In this document: piece by piece, positions 1 through 6,723 of the stretch
Layout: each line of letters starts with the position of its first letter
Position numbering within the stretch: position 1 is the stretch's first letter
Source of the DNA: Oleiagrimonas soli
GTDB lineage: Bacteria; Pseudomonadota; Gammaproteobacteria; Xanthomonadales; Rhodanobacteraceae
NCBI RefSeq assembly: GCF_000761445.1
Contig: NZ_KN196470.1
Coordinates: forward strand, 294,978 to 358,977
DNA length: 64,000 nucleotides
Reading direction: 5' to 3'
Position numbers and translations under genes: made by a program
Notes under the pieces: model-generated
The model's input: the letters and a program-made list of their open reading frames with translations, nothing else
Databases searched by the model: none
What the model was told of the DNA's origin: nothing

Positions 1-248
1 GCGTCGTCGCCAGCGGCCTGCTCACCGCGCACGTCGAGTTCGGTGCCGGCCGGTACCACGCCGTCGCCCGCCAGCGCGTAGCCGTCCATCGCCGAGTTGT
101 CGAACGGCGGCAGGGCTTCGCCGGCGATCACCGGCGCGGCCAGTACGCGGTCGAGCGCGTCGACGGGCGCGCGGCGTTCGCTCGGCAGCGGCGCGCTGGT
201 GTCGAGAATGATGCGCAGAGCGTCGTCGTAGGACAGCAGGTCGGTCAT
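1..248 (-). CDS. moeA: Molybdopterin molybdenumtransferase MoeA, N-terminal part (window edge)
   Basis: MoeA inserts molybdate into adenylylated molybdopterin, the last step of cytosolic Moco synthesis. Only the first ~82 residues are present; the rest lies beyond the left edge. The N-terminus MTDLLSYDDALRIIL and the segment PPFDNSAMDGYAL are characteristic of the MoeA/gephyrin E family. The ATG sits inside an ATGA overlap with the stop of the upstream moaC-mogA gene, so it is translationally coupled and last in the visible operon. It presumably shares the Moco riboswitch ahead of moaA. The family call is secure; the protein is incomplete only because of the window. Confidence 0.93.
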   Translation of the reverse strand, partial: MTDLLSYDDALRIILDTSAPLPSERRAPVDALDRVLAAPVIAGEALPPFDNSAMDGYALAGDGVVPAGTELDVRGEQAAGDD

Positions 249-1246
249 CCGTGCCCCTCGCCGGCGGCCATGGCCAGCGCGTGCGCGAGGATCGGCGCGA
301 GGATGTCCATGCCCTGCGCCACGGCCTTGGCGCTGCCGGGCAGGGCGACGATCAGGGTGTGTCCGAGCAGCACCGCGTCGGTGCGGCTGAGCCAGGCCAT
401 CGGCGTGTGCTGGCTGCTTTCGCTGCGGAACAGCTCGCCTATGCCGTCGACGCGGCGGTCGGCGATCTGCGCCAGCGCCTCGGGCGTGCGGTCGCGCGGT
501 CCCAGGCCGGTGCCGCCGGTGCACAGCACCAGTCGCACGCCATCGTCGGCACAGGCGCGCAGGCGTGCGACCAGCGCGTCGGGATCGTCGGGCAGGACGG
601 TGGCGTTGCCCGTCTCCGCGCCCAGCGCGCGCAGCCGTTCGACCAGCAGCGGCCCGGCGGCATCCGCGTAGTCGCCGGCGCTGGCGCGGTCGCTGAGGGT
701 GACGACTGCGCACGGCACGCCGTCCAGCCGCGCCGGACCGCGCGGTCGATAGCGCTCGCGCTCGGCGTCGGTCATCCCGTCCGGATGCAGCCACAGCCCT
801 TTCTTGCCGCCCTCTTTGAACAGCAGCCGCACGCCGCCGATGCTCAGCGCCGGCTCGACCGGCTTGGTCAGGTCGTACAGCGTCAGCAGCGCGGCGCTGG
901 CGCCGGCCAGGGCTTCCATCTCGACGCCGGTGCGGGCGAACGTGGCGACTTCGCAGTACACGCGGATCGCGTGGCGTTCGGGCACCGGTTCGGTGTGCAC
1001 CTCGATGAACTCCAGCGGCAGCGGATGGCACAGCGGCATCAGCTGCGAGGCGTTCTTGGCGCCCTGCAGACCGGCGATCTCGGCCATGGTGCGCGCATCG
1101 CCCTTGGGCAGGCGGCCCTCGACGATGATCGGAAACGCCTCCGGCCCGGCGTGCAGTTCGCCGACGGCGACGGCGCGGCGCGCGGTGACCCGCTTGCGGC
1201 GCACGTCGGCCATGTGGAAATGGGCGCGCTCGACGCGCTCGTTCAT
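245..1246 (-). CDS. MoaC-MogA/MoaB fusion, bifunctional molybdopterin biosynthesis protein
   Basis: This 333-residue protein joins two Moco enzymes. Residues ~1-155 are MoaC (cyclic pyranopterin monophosphate synthase): KGDARTMAEIAGLQ and SQLMPLCHPLPLEFIEV are the family signatures. Residues ~170-333 are MogA/MoaB (molybdopterin adenylyltransferase): VTLSDRASAGDYAD and CTGGTGLGPRDRTPEAL. MoaC works after MoaA, and MogA activates molybdopterin for MoeA, so the fusion links steps on either side of molybdopterin synthase. The start is the ATG two bases after the moaA stop; a longer reading frame running upstream is a shadow of moaA. Its stop overlaps the moeA ATG by ATGA. Such fusions are known in other bacteria. 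Confidence 0.93.
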   Translation of the reverse strand: MNERVERAHFHMADVRRKRVTARRAVAVGELHAGPEAFPIIVEGRLPKGDARTMAEIAGLQGAKNASQLMPLCHPLPLEFIEVHTEPVPERHAIRVYCEVATFARTGVEMEALAGASAALLTLYDLTKPVEPALSIGGVRLLFKEGGKKGLWLHPDGMTDAERERYRPRGPARLDGVPCAVVTLSDRASAGDYADAAGPLLVERLRALGAETGNATVLPDDPDALVARLRACADDGVRLVLCTGGTGLGPRDRTPEALAQIADRRVDGIGELFRSESSQHTPMAWLSRTDAVLLGHTLIVALPGSAKAVAQGMDILAPILAHALAMAAGEGHG

Positions 1247-1248
1247 GC

Positions 1249-2229
1249 TCAACCTCCGGTGGATGCCAGATGCGGGGTGATGCCGGTGCGGCCTTCGTGC
1301 AGGAAGTGGCCTTTCTCCTTGCGTCCGATCTGGCCGCCGATGGCGCGCACCAGGTCGTCGATCTGCTCGTCGCGCTGCAGCAGCGCACGCAGGGGAATGC
1401 CGAATTCGCCGAACAGGCACAGGCGCAGATCGCCGGTCGCGGTCACGCGCAGGCGGTTGCAGCCGGCGCAGAAGTCCTTCGAGTAGGGCGCGATGATGCC
1501 GACGCGGCCGGCGTAGTCGGGGTGCAGATACTCGCGCGCCGGTCCGGCGTCGGCGGCGCGCGGCAGGGCCGTCCAGCCGGCGTCGCGCAGGCGCTGTTCG
1601 AGCAGCTCGGCGCGCACGTGGTGCCGGCGGAAGTAGTCCAGGTTGTCGCCGGTCTGCATCAGTTCGATGAAGCGCACGCCGACGCGGTGGGTGCGCAGGT
1701 AGTCCAGCCAGGCCGGCAACTGGTCGTCGTTGACGCCGCGCAGCAGCACGGCGTTGAGCTTCACGGTCAGGCCGCGTTCGACCGCGCGGTCGACGCCTTC
1801 GAGGATGTCGGACAGGCGGTCGTGACCGGTCAGCGCGGCGAAGGCGGTGGCATCCAGCGTGTCGACGCTGACGTTGATGGCGTTCAGCCCGGCGTCGGCC
1901 CAGGCGTCGAGGCGCTTGGTCAGCAGGCTGCCGTTGGTGGTCATGGCGAGGCGCTCGACGCCCGGCACCGACGCCGCGGTGCGCAGGATGTCGGTCAGGT
2001 CGCGGCGCAGGCTGGGTTCGCCGCCGGTGATGCGCAGCTTGCGCATGCCCAGCCGGGTGAAGCCGCGCAGCAGCCGCGCGATCTCGTCCAGCGACAGCGG
2101 TCCGGCGGCGTTCGGGTCGGCCCGATAGCCGTGCGGCAGGCAGTACGTGCAACGGAAATTGCACGCGGGAATGACCGACAGGCGCAGGTACGGAAACCGG
2201 CGGCCGTAGGTATCGGCCAGCGGGTGCAT
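1249..2229 (-). CDS. moaA: GTP 3',8-cyclase MoaA (radical SAM)
   Basis: MoaA starts Moco synthesis by rearranging GTP with a radical SAM mechanism. The 326-residue protein has the SAM cluster motif CNFRCTYC near residue 24 and the C-terminal second 4Fe-4S site, CAGCNR followed 13 residues later by another Cys. It ends in Gly-Gly, the conserved catalytic tail of the family. The start is the ATG at 2229, preceded by AAAGGAG at 7-nt spacing; an in-frame upstream extension crosses the riboswitch and is rejected. It is first in the moaA, moaC-mogA, moeA operon. Confidence 0.95.
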   Translation of the reverse strand: MHPLADTYGRRFPYLRLSVIPACNFRCTYCLPHGYRADPNAAGPLSLDEIARLLRGFTRLGMRKLRITGGEPSLRRDLTDILRTAASVPGVERLAMTTNGSLLTKRLDAWADAGLNAINVSVDTLDATAFAALTGHDRLSDILEGVDRAVERGLTVKLNAVLLRGVNDDQLPAWLDYLRTHRVGVRFIELMQTGDNLDYFRRHHVRAELLEQRLRDAGWTALPRAADAGPAREYLHPDYAGRVGIIAPYSKDFCAGCNRLRVTATGDLRLCLFGEFGIPLRALLQRDEQIDDLVRAIGGQIGRKEKGHFLHEGRTGITPHLASTGG

Positions 2230-2241
2230 GGTCTGTGCTCC

Positions 2242-2352
2242 TTTCCAAGGCCGGGAGGCGGCGTCGTTTCCGGCGTCGCCCTGGTGATCGCGAAGACCAC
2301 GGACGGCAGACCGTATTCCCTGGGGAACGTAGGCCGTGCCGCCTCGGAGTTG
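2242..2352 (-). promoter_or_regulatory. Moco riboswitch (molybdenum cofactor RNA motif) before moaA
   Basis: Read on the minus strand, the leader has a closing helix: GAGGCGGC (2338-2345) pairs exactly with GCCGCCTC (2255-2262). The enclosed stretch carries GGCACGGCCTACG, CCCAGGGAATACGG and the 3' signature GCCTCCCGGCC, as I recall them from the Moco RNA family. It ends directly at the moaA ribosome binding site, which fits control of translation. Moco RNAs usually precede Moco-synthesis genes, as here. The call is by motif and pairing, without a covariance-model score. Confidence 0.75.
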
Positions 2353-2515
2353 TCGGACGTGTGTCCGTCTCGAGTCTAGCACTGCGTCACGATGCAAAAG
2401 CGGTGCCGCGGACGGGTGTTCGGGTGATGTGAACGTTCGATATTCGGCCGAGGGATGCCCTGTTACGCCGCTGCACATGGACGGCAAACCGCAACGGCGG
2501 CGCCCGATTTCCCAA

Positions 2516-2655
2516 CGTCATCCCGGCGAAAGCCGGACAAGCGCGAAGCGCGCAGAACGTCCGAAGGACGGCCCCGATGGGGCGAGCGCAGCGAGTCACC
2601 CAGCGACTCTGGCGCGCAAAGAAGTCCCTGGGTCCCGGCTTTCGCCGGGATGACG
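2516..2655. repeat. Paired inverted repeat (REP doublet / REPIN-like)
   Basis: CGTCATCCCGGCGAAAGCCG (from 2516) recurs inverted as CGGCTTTCGCCGGGATGACG (to 2655), and each half contains its own small hairpin, GGCGAAAGCC. The same family recurs at 25945, 34530, 35087 and 38554. The two-REP arrangement is that of REPINs, which a RAYT transposase elsewhere in the genome usually mobilises; no such gene is in this window. Confidence 0.85.
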
Positions 2656-2700
2656 ATCGGTGCGGGTGCGCGTGACACGCTGCATGGTGGATCATCAGAA

Positions 2701-2735
2701 GCACACCGCACACCGCACACCGCACACCGCACACC
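2701..2735. repeat. Heptamer tandem repeat, 5 x GCACACC
   Basis: Five perfect copies of the 7-bp unit GCACACC lie in noncoding DNA, followed by one degenerate unit. A second heptamer run, with a related unit CGTCGCA, is at 26298. The copy number could vary by slippage. It lies ~110 bp upstream of the -24/-12 element, outside any gene. Confidence 0.9.
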
Positions 2736-2786
2736 GCGCGCCGTGCAGCATTCGGCACGCGGTTGTCACGGCCCGTTGCGCCAAAA

Positions 2787-2797
2787 ACGCGACAGTC
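2787..2797. promoter_or_regulatory. Candidate activator site: 11-mer shared with the xoxF upstream region
   Basis: CGCGACAGTCG here is the reverse complement of CGACTGTCGCG at 57314-57324 before xoxF. The core CGAC-T-GTCG is a perfect palindrome. It lies ~49 bp upstream of the -24/-12 element of the formate operon. A role as a binding site for a sigma-54 activator is inference only. Confidence 0.35.
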
Positions 2798-2845
2798 GTC
2801 CACGCGGGCGCGCATGCAAGCGCGACGTGACGGGCATCGCCGGGT

Positions 2846-2861
2846 TGGCGCGGCTCTTGCG
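2846..2861 (+). promoter_or_regulatory. Sigma-54-like -24/-12 promoter for the transporter-fds operon
   Basis: TGGCGCGGCTCTTGCG matches the sigma-54 consensus TGGCACGnnnnTTGCW at the invariant GG (2847-2848) and GC (2859-2860), which are 12 bp apart as required. It is ~110 bp upstream of the transporter ATG. The GC-rich background makes chance matches possible; the parallel site before xoxF raises the likelihood. Confidence 0.5.
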
Positions 2862-2970
2862 TAGTCAAAGGGGCGTCGTTCGTGCGACGACCCCTCGCGG
2901 CCGCACCGGAGCCGTGCTGGCGCGTCGGCGAACGGCCTCGCATGTCCGCGATTCGACACCAGGAGGGGGT

Positions 2971-4626
2971 ATGGCCCGTCTGCAGGAAACGATCTCGACG
3001 CCGGCGCCCGCCGCGCCCGGTTTCTTCGCCCGCGAACGCACCATCGCCGGGCCGGGCTTCCATCGCTGGCTGGTGCCGCCGGCGGCGCTGGCGATCCATC
3101 TCAGCATCGGCATGGCCTATGGCTTCTCGGTGTTCTGGCTGCCGATGACGCGGCTGGTGCCGGGCGCGGACGCAACGATGTGCAGCGCCGACACGGGCTT
3201 CTTCGCGCAGTTGTTCACCACCACCTGCAACTGGACCGTGCCGGCGGTCAATCACATCTTCGAGACCTTCATCGCCATGCTCGGCGTGGCGGCGGCGATC
3301 TGGGGCGGCTGGCTGGAACGCGCCGGGCCGCGCAAGGCCGGCTGCATCGCCGCGCTGTGCTGGGGCGGCGGCCTGATCGTCGGCGCGCTCGGCGTGGCCG
3401 TGCATCAGCTGTGGCTGGTGTACCTGGGTTGCGGCGTGCTCGGCGGCATCGGTCAGGGGCTGGGCTACATCACGCCGGTGTCCAGCCTCATCAAGTGGTT
3501 TCCGGATCGGCGCGGCCTAGCCACCGGTTTCGCCATCATGGGTTACGGCGGCGGCGCGATGATCGGCGCGCCGATCGCGGTGGCGCTGATGCAGCACTTC
3601 ACCCACGACGGCATCCCCGGCGTGGCCGGTGCGCTGGCCGGGCTGGGCGTGCTGTACGTCGTCGCGATGGGCGCGGGCGCGATCGGTTTCCGCGTGCCGC
3701 CGAACGGCTGGCGACCGGCCGGCTGGACGCCGCCGGCGCAGAACGCCAACAAACTCGTCACGGACCGCCACGTGCATCTGAACACGGCCTGGAAGACGCC
3801 GCAGTTCTGGCTGATCTGGGCGGTGCTGTGCCTGAACGTCACCGCCGGCATCGGCGTGATCTCGATGGCCAGCCCGATGCTGCAGGACGTGTTCGGCGCG
3901 CGGCTGCTGGGGCAGGCCAGCGGCATCGAATTGAGCGCGGCGCAGAAGGCCGCCATCGCCGCGTCGGCGGCGGGGCTGGTCGGCCTGATCAGCCTGTTCA
4001 ACAGCCTCGGACGCATCTTCTGGGCTTCGACCTCGGACTTCATCGGCCGCAAGACCACCTATTTCGTGTTCTTCGCGCTGGGCATCGTGCTGTACTGCCT
4101 GCTGCCGACGCTGGGTCATCTGGGCATGGCCGGCGCGTTCGTGGTCGCGGTGTGCGTGATCCTGTCGATGTACGGCGGCGGCTTCGCCACGGTGCCGGCC
4201 TACCTGGCCGACATCTTCGGCACGCAGATGGTCGGCGCCATCCATGGTCGCCTGCTGACGGCGTGGTCGGTGGCCGGCATCGCCGGGCCGTTCCTGATCG
4301 CCGCCGTGCGTCAGGCGCAGTTGAATGCGGGCGTGGCGCGGAACCTCGTGTACGACCGCACGCTCTATATTCTTGCGGTGCTGCTGCTGGTCGGCATGCT
4401 GTGCAACTTCCTGATCAAGCCGGTCAAGGACAAGCACCACATGAGCGAGGCCGAGCTGGAACGCGAACGATCGCTGCAGCACGAACGCCCCGCGACGGGC
4501 GCCGTGGCCGCCGAGGCGGCGCGCGGCGCGTTCGGCGCGCGCGGCGTGGTGGCCTGGGCGCTGGTTGGCATTCCGTTCCTGATCGGAGTATGGATAGCGG
4601 TGGCCAAGGCTGCCGCACTGTTTTGA
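2971..4626 (+). CDS. MFS transporter, oxalate/formate antiporter (OFA) family
   Basis: A 551-residue inner-membrane major facilitator protein of the OFA family, probably moving formate, oxalate or a related small carboxylate. The opening region GFHRWLVPPAALAIHLSIG and the segment TPVSSLIKWFPDRRGLATGF are typical of the family. About twelve hydrophobic segments are visible, with a ~40-residue central loop around residue 260 and a charged cytoplasmic stretch before the last helix. The ATG follows AGGAGGGGGT. It is 9 bp ahead of fdsG and heads the formate dehydrogenase operon, which supports formate as the substrate. The precise substrate is not shown by sequence. Confidence 0.85.
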   Translation: MARLQETISTPAPAAPGFFARERTIAGPGFHRWLVPPAALAIHLSIGMAYGFSVFWLPMTRLVPGADATMCSADTGFFAQLFTTTCNWTVPAVNHIFETFIAMLGVAAAIWGGWLERAGPRKAGCIAALCWGGGLIVGALGVAVHQLWLVYLGCGVLGGIGQGLGYITPVSSLIKWFPDRRGLATGFAIMGYGGGAMIGAPIAVALMQHFTHDGIPGVAGALAGLGVLYVVAMGAGAIGFRVPPNGWRPAGWTPPAQNANKLVTDRHVHLNTAWKTPQFWLIWAVLCLNVTAGIGVISMASPMLQDVFGARLLGQASGIELSAAQKAAIAASAAGLVGLISLFNSLGRIFWASTSDFIGRKTTYFVFFALGIVLYCLLPTLGHLGMAGAFVVAVCVILSMYGGGFATVPAYLADIFGTQMVGAIHGRLLTAWSVAGIAGPFLIAAVRQAQLNAGVARNLVYDRTLYILAVLLLVGMLCNFLIKPVKDKHHMSEAELERERSLQHERPATGAVAAEAARGAFGARGVVAWALVGIPFLIGVWIAVAKAAALF

Positions 4627-4635
4627 GGTGAACGC

Positions 4636-5154
4636 ATGAAGCGAGCTGCGAATGCCGTGCCGCTGCCGGCATTGGAACCGGCGATCCACGACGCGGTGAT
4701 GGACGTCCTCGACCGGCTGAAGGACAAGCCGGGCGCGCTGTTGCCGGTGCTGCACGGCGTGCAGAACGCGCTCGGCCACGTGCCCGAGGATGCGGTGCCG
4801 CTGATCGCGCACGAGATGAACCTCTCGCGCGCCGACGTGCATGGCGTGATCAGTTTCTACCACTTCTTCCGCACCACGCCGCCGGGTCGCCGCACCGTGT
4901 TCCTGTGTCGCGCCGAATCGTGCCAGGCGATGGGCGCGGCGCAGCTCGAACGGCACGTCAAGCAGCGCTTGGGTGTGGATTTCCATCAGACCACCGCCGA
5001 CGGCGCGTTCTCGCTGGAGCCGGTCTACTGCCTCGGCAACTGCGCCTGCTCGCCGGCGATGCTGGTCGACGACGAACTGCACGGTCGCGTCACACCCGAA
5101 CGCTTCGACGCCTGGTTGGAAACACAGGCCGCCCGCACGGAGGACGCGTCATGA
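4636..5154 (+). CDS. fdsG: NAD-dependent formate dehydrogenase gamma subunit FdsG (NuoE-like)
   Basis: A 172-residue thioredoxin-fold 2Fe-2S subunit that relays electrons inside the soluble, NAD-reducing formate dehydrogenase. It is homologous to complex I NuoE. The four ligands lie in CRAESCQAMGA (about residue 93) and CLGNCACSPAM (about residue 133). The ATG follows a TGAGGTGAACGC leader 9 bp after the transporter stop. Its TGA overlaps the fdsB ATG, so the two are translationally coupled. Part of the standard fdsGBACD order. Confidence 0.93.
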   Translation: MKRAANAVPLPALEPAIHDAVMDVLDRLKDKPGALLPVLHGVQNALGHVPEDAVPLIAHEMNLSRADVHGVISFYHFFRTTPPGRRTVFLCRAESCQAMGAAQLERHVKQRLGVDFHQTTADGAFSLEPVYCLGNCACSPAMLVDDELHGRVTPERFDAWLETQAARTEDAS

Positions 5155-6710
5155 GCATCACCGTCTACGTGCCCGGCGATGCCGGCGCGCTGTCGCTGGG
5201 CGCCGACGCCACCGCCGAAGTCCTCGCCGCCGAGGCCGCGCGCCGCGGCGCGGACGTGCGCATCGTGCGCAACGGTTCGCGCGGTCTGTACTGGCTGGAG
5301 CCGATGGTCGAAGTCGCCACCGAGGCCGGGCGCGTGGCCTACGGGCCGGTGCAGGCCGACGACGTGGCCGGCCTGTTCGACGCCGATTTCCTGAGCGGTG
5401 GCGTGCACGCGCTGGCGTTGGGTCCCACCGAAGAGCTCGACTGGCTGAAGAGCCAGCAGCGTCTGACCTTCGCCCGCGTCGGCGTGATCGATCCGCGCAG
5501 CCTGGACGACTACCGCGCCCACGGCGGCTTCAAGGGCCTGGAAAAGGCACTGGCGATGAAGCCCGCCGACATCGTGCAGGCCGTCGCCGATTCGGGCCTG
5601 CGCGGTCGCGGTGGCGCGGCCTTTCCGACCGGCATCAAGTGGAAGACCTGTCTGCAAGCGCAGGCGACGCAGAAGTACATCGTGTGCAACGCCGACGAAG
5701 GCGATTCGGGCACCTATTCCGACCGCATGCTGATGGAAGGCGATCCGTTCCAGCTGATCGAAGGCATGGTCATCGCCGGACTCGCCGTCGGTGCGACGCA
5801 GGGCTACATCTACCTGCGCGCCGAATACCCGCACGCGCAGCGCATACTGGAAGTCGCGCTGTCCGCGGCGACGGCCGACGGCTGGCTGGGCGACGACGTG
5901 CGCGGTAGCGGCAAGGCCTTCCATCTGGAAGTGCGCATGGCCGCCGGCGCCTACATCTGCGGCGAGGAGACCTCGCTGCTGGACAGCCTGGAAGGCAAAC
6001 GCGGGCAGGTGCGCTTCAAGCCGCCGCTGCCGGCCATCGAAGGACTATTCGGCAAGCCGACCGTCATCAACAACGTCATCACCCTGGCCTCGGTGCCGGT
6101 GGTGCTGGCCGAGGGCGCGGACTTCTACAAGGACTACGGCATGGGCCGTTCGCGCGGCACGCTGCCGATCCAGCTGGCCGGCAACGTCAAGCGGCCGGGT
6201 CTGGTCGAACGCGCCTTCGGGCTGAGCCTGCGCGAGTTGATCGAGGGCTACGGCGGCGGCACCGCTAGCGGCCGGCCGCTGCGTGCGGTGCAGATTGGCG
6301 GGCCGCTGGGCGCGTACCTGACCGCCGATCAGCTCGACGTCGAACTGGACTACGAGGCCATCGCCGGCATCGGCGGCATGCTCGGTCACGGCGGCATCGT
6401 GGTGTTCGACGACACCGTCGACATGGCCGCGCAGGCGCGCTACGCGATGGAATTCTGCGCCATCGAGTCCTGCGGCAAGTGCACGCCGTGCCGCATCGGC
6501 TCGACCCGCGGCGTCGAGGTCATCGACCGCATGCTCGCCGGCAACGCCGCCGAGCGCCAACGCAACGAAGCGCTGCTGCGCGATCTGTGCCAGACCATGA
6601 TCGACGGATCGCTGTGCGCGCTGGGCGGCCTGGCGCCGTACCCGGTGCTGAGCGCGCTGGATCATTTTTCCGAGGATTTCGCGAAGGTCGCCGACAAGGC
6701 GGCCTCGTGA
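5151..6710 (+). CDS. fdsB: NAD-dependent formate dehydrogenase beta subunit FdsB (NuoF-like, FMN/NADH site)
   Basis: A 519-residue diaphorase subunit that passes electrons through FMN to NAD+. Residues ~1-115 form a 2Fe-2S-type thioredoxin-like N-terminal extension. The FMN/NADH core has GLRGRGGAAFPTGIKWK, CNADEGDSGTYSDR and GAYICGEETSLL. The C-terminal 4Fe-4S site is ESCGKCTPCRIGS plus a later Cys in SLCALGG. It starts at the ATG overlapping the fdsG stop. NuoE/NuoF-type partners plus FdsA make this the cytosolic oxygen-tolerant type of formate dehydrogenase. Confidence 0.95.
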   Translation: MSITVYVPGDAGALSLGADATAEVLAAEAARRGADVRIVRNGSRGLYWLEPMVEVATEAGRVAYGPVQADDVAGLFDADFLSGGVHALALGPTEELDWLKSQQRLTFARVGVIDPRSLDDYRAHGGFKGLEKALAMKPADIVQAVADSGLRGRGGAAFPTGIKWKTCLQAQATQKYIVCNADEGDSGTYSDRMLMEGDPFQLIEGMVIAGLAVGATQGYIYLRAEYPHAQRILEVALSAATADGWLGDDVRGSGKAFHLEVRMAAGAYICGEETSLLDSLEGKRGQVRFKPPLPAIEGLFGKPTVINNVITLASVPVVLAEGADFYKDYGMGRSRGTLPIQLAGNVKRPGLVERAFGLSLRELIEGYGGGTASGRPLRAVQIGGPLGAYLTADQLDVELDYEAIAGIGGMLGHGGIVVFDDTVDMAAQARYAMEFCAIESCGKCTPCRIGSTRGVEVIDRMLAGNAAERQRNEALLRDLCQTMIDGSLCALGGLAPYPVLSALDHFSEDFAKVADKAAS

Positions 6711-6723
6711 GGAGGTAAGCGAG

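Larger units (their letters stand above)
2353..2970. other. Intergenic region between moaA and the formate operon: repeats and promoter signals, no gene
   Basis: No convincing gene is seen. The stretch holds the moaA promoter area, a paired inverted repeat (2516-2655), a five-copy heptamer repeat (2701-2735), an 11-bp palindromic motif shared with the xoxF upstream region (2787-2797) and a -24/-12 element (2846-2861). It ends in AGGAGGGGGT, an unusually strong ribosome binding site directly before the transporter ATG. Confidence 0.6.

Noticed and set aside
1247..2248. Upstream extension of the moaC-mogA frame across moaA
   Set aside because: The frame is open only because it shadows moaA; homology to MoaC begins at the ATG at 1246, two bases after the moaA stop.
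2695..2740. Possible CRISPR array
   Set aside because: The repeat unit is only 7 bp and perfectly tandem with no spacers, so it is a simple tandem repeat. No CRISPR array or cas gene was seen anywhere in the window.
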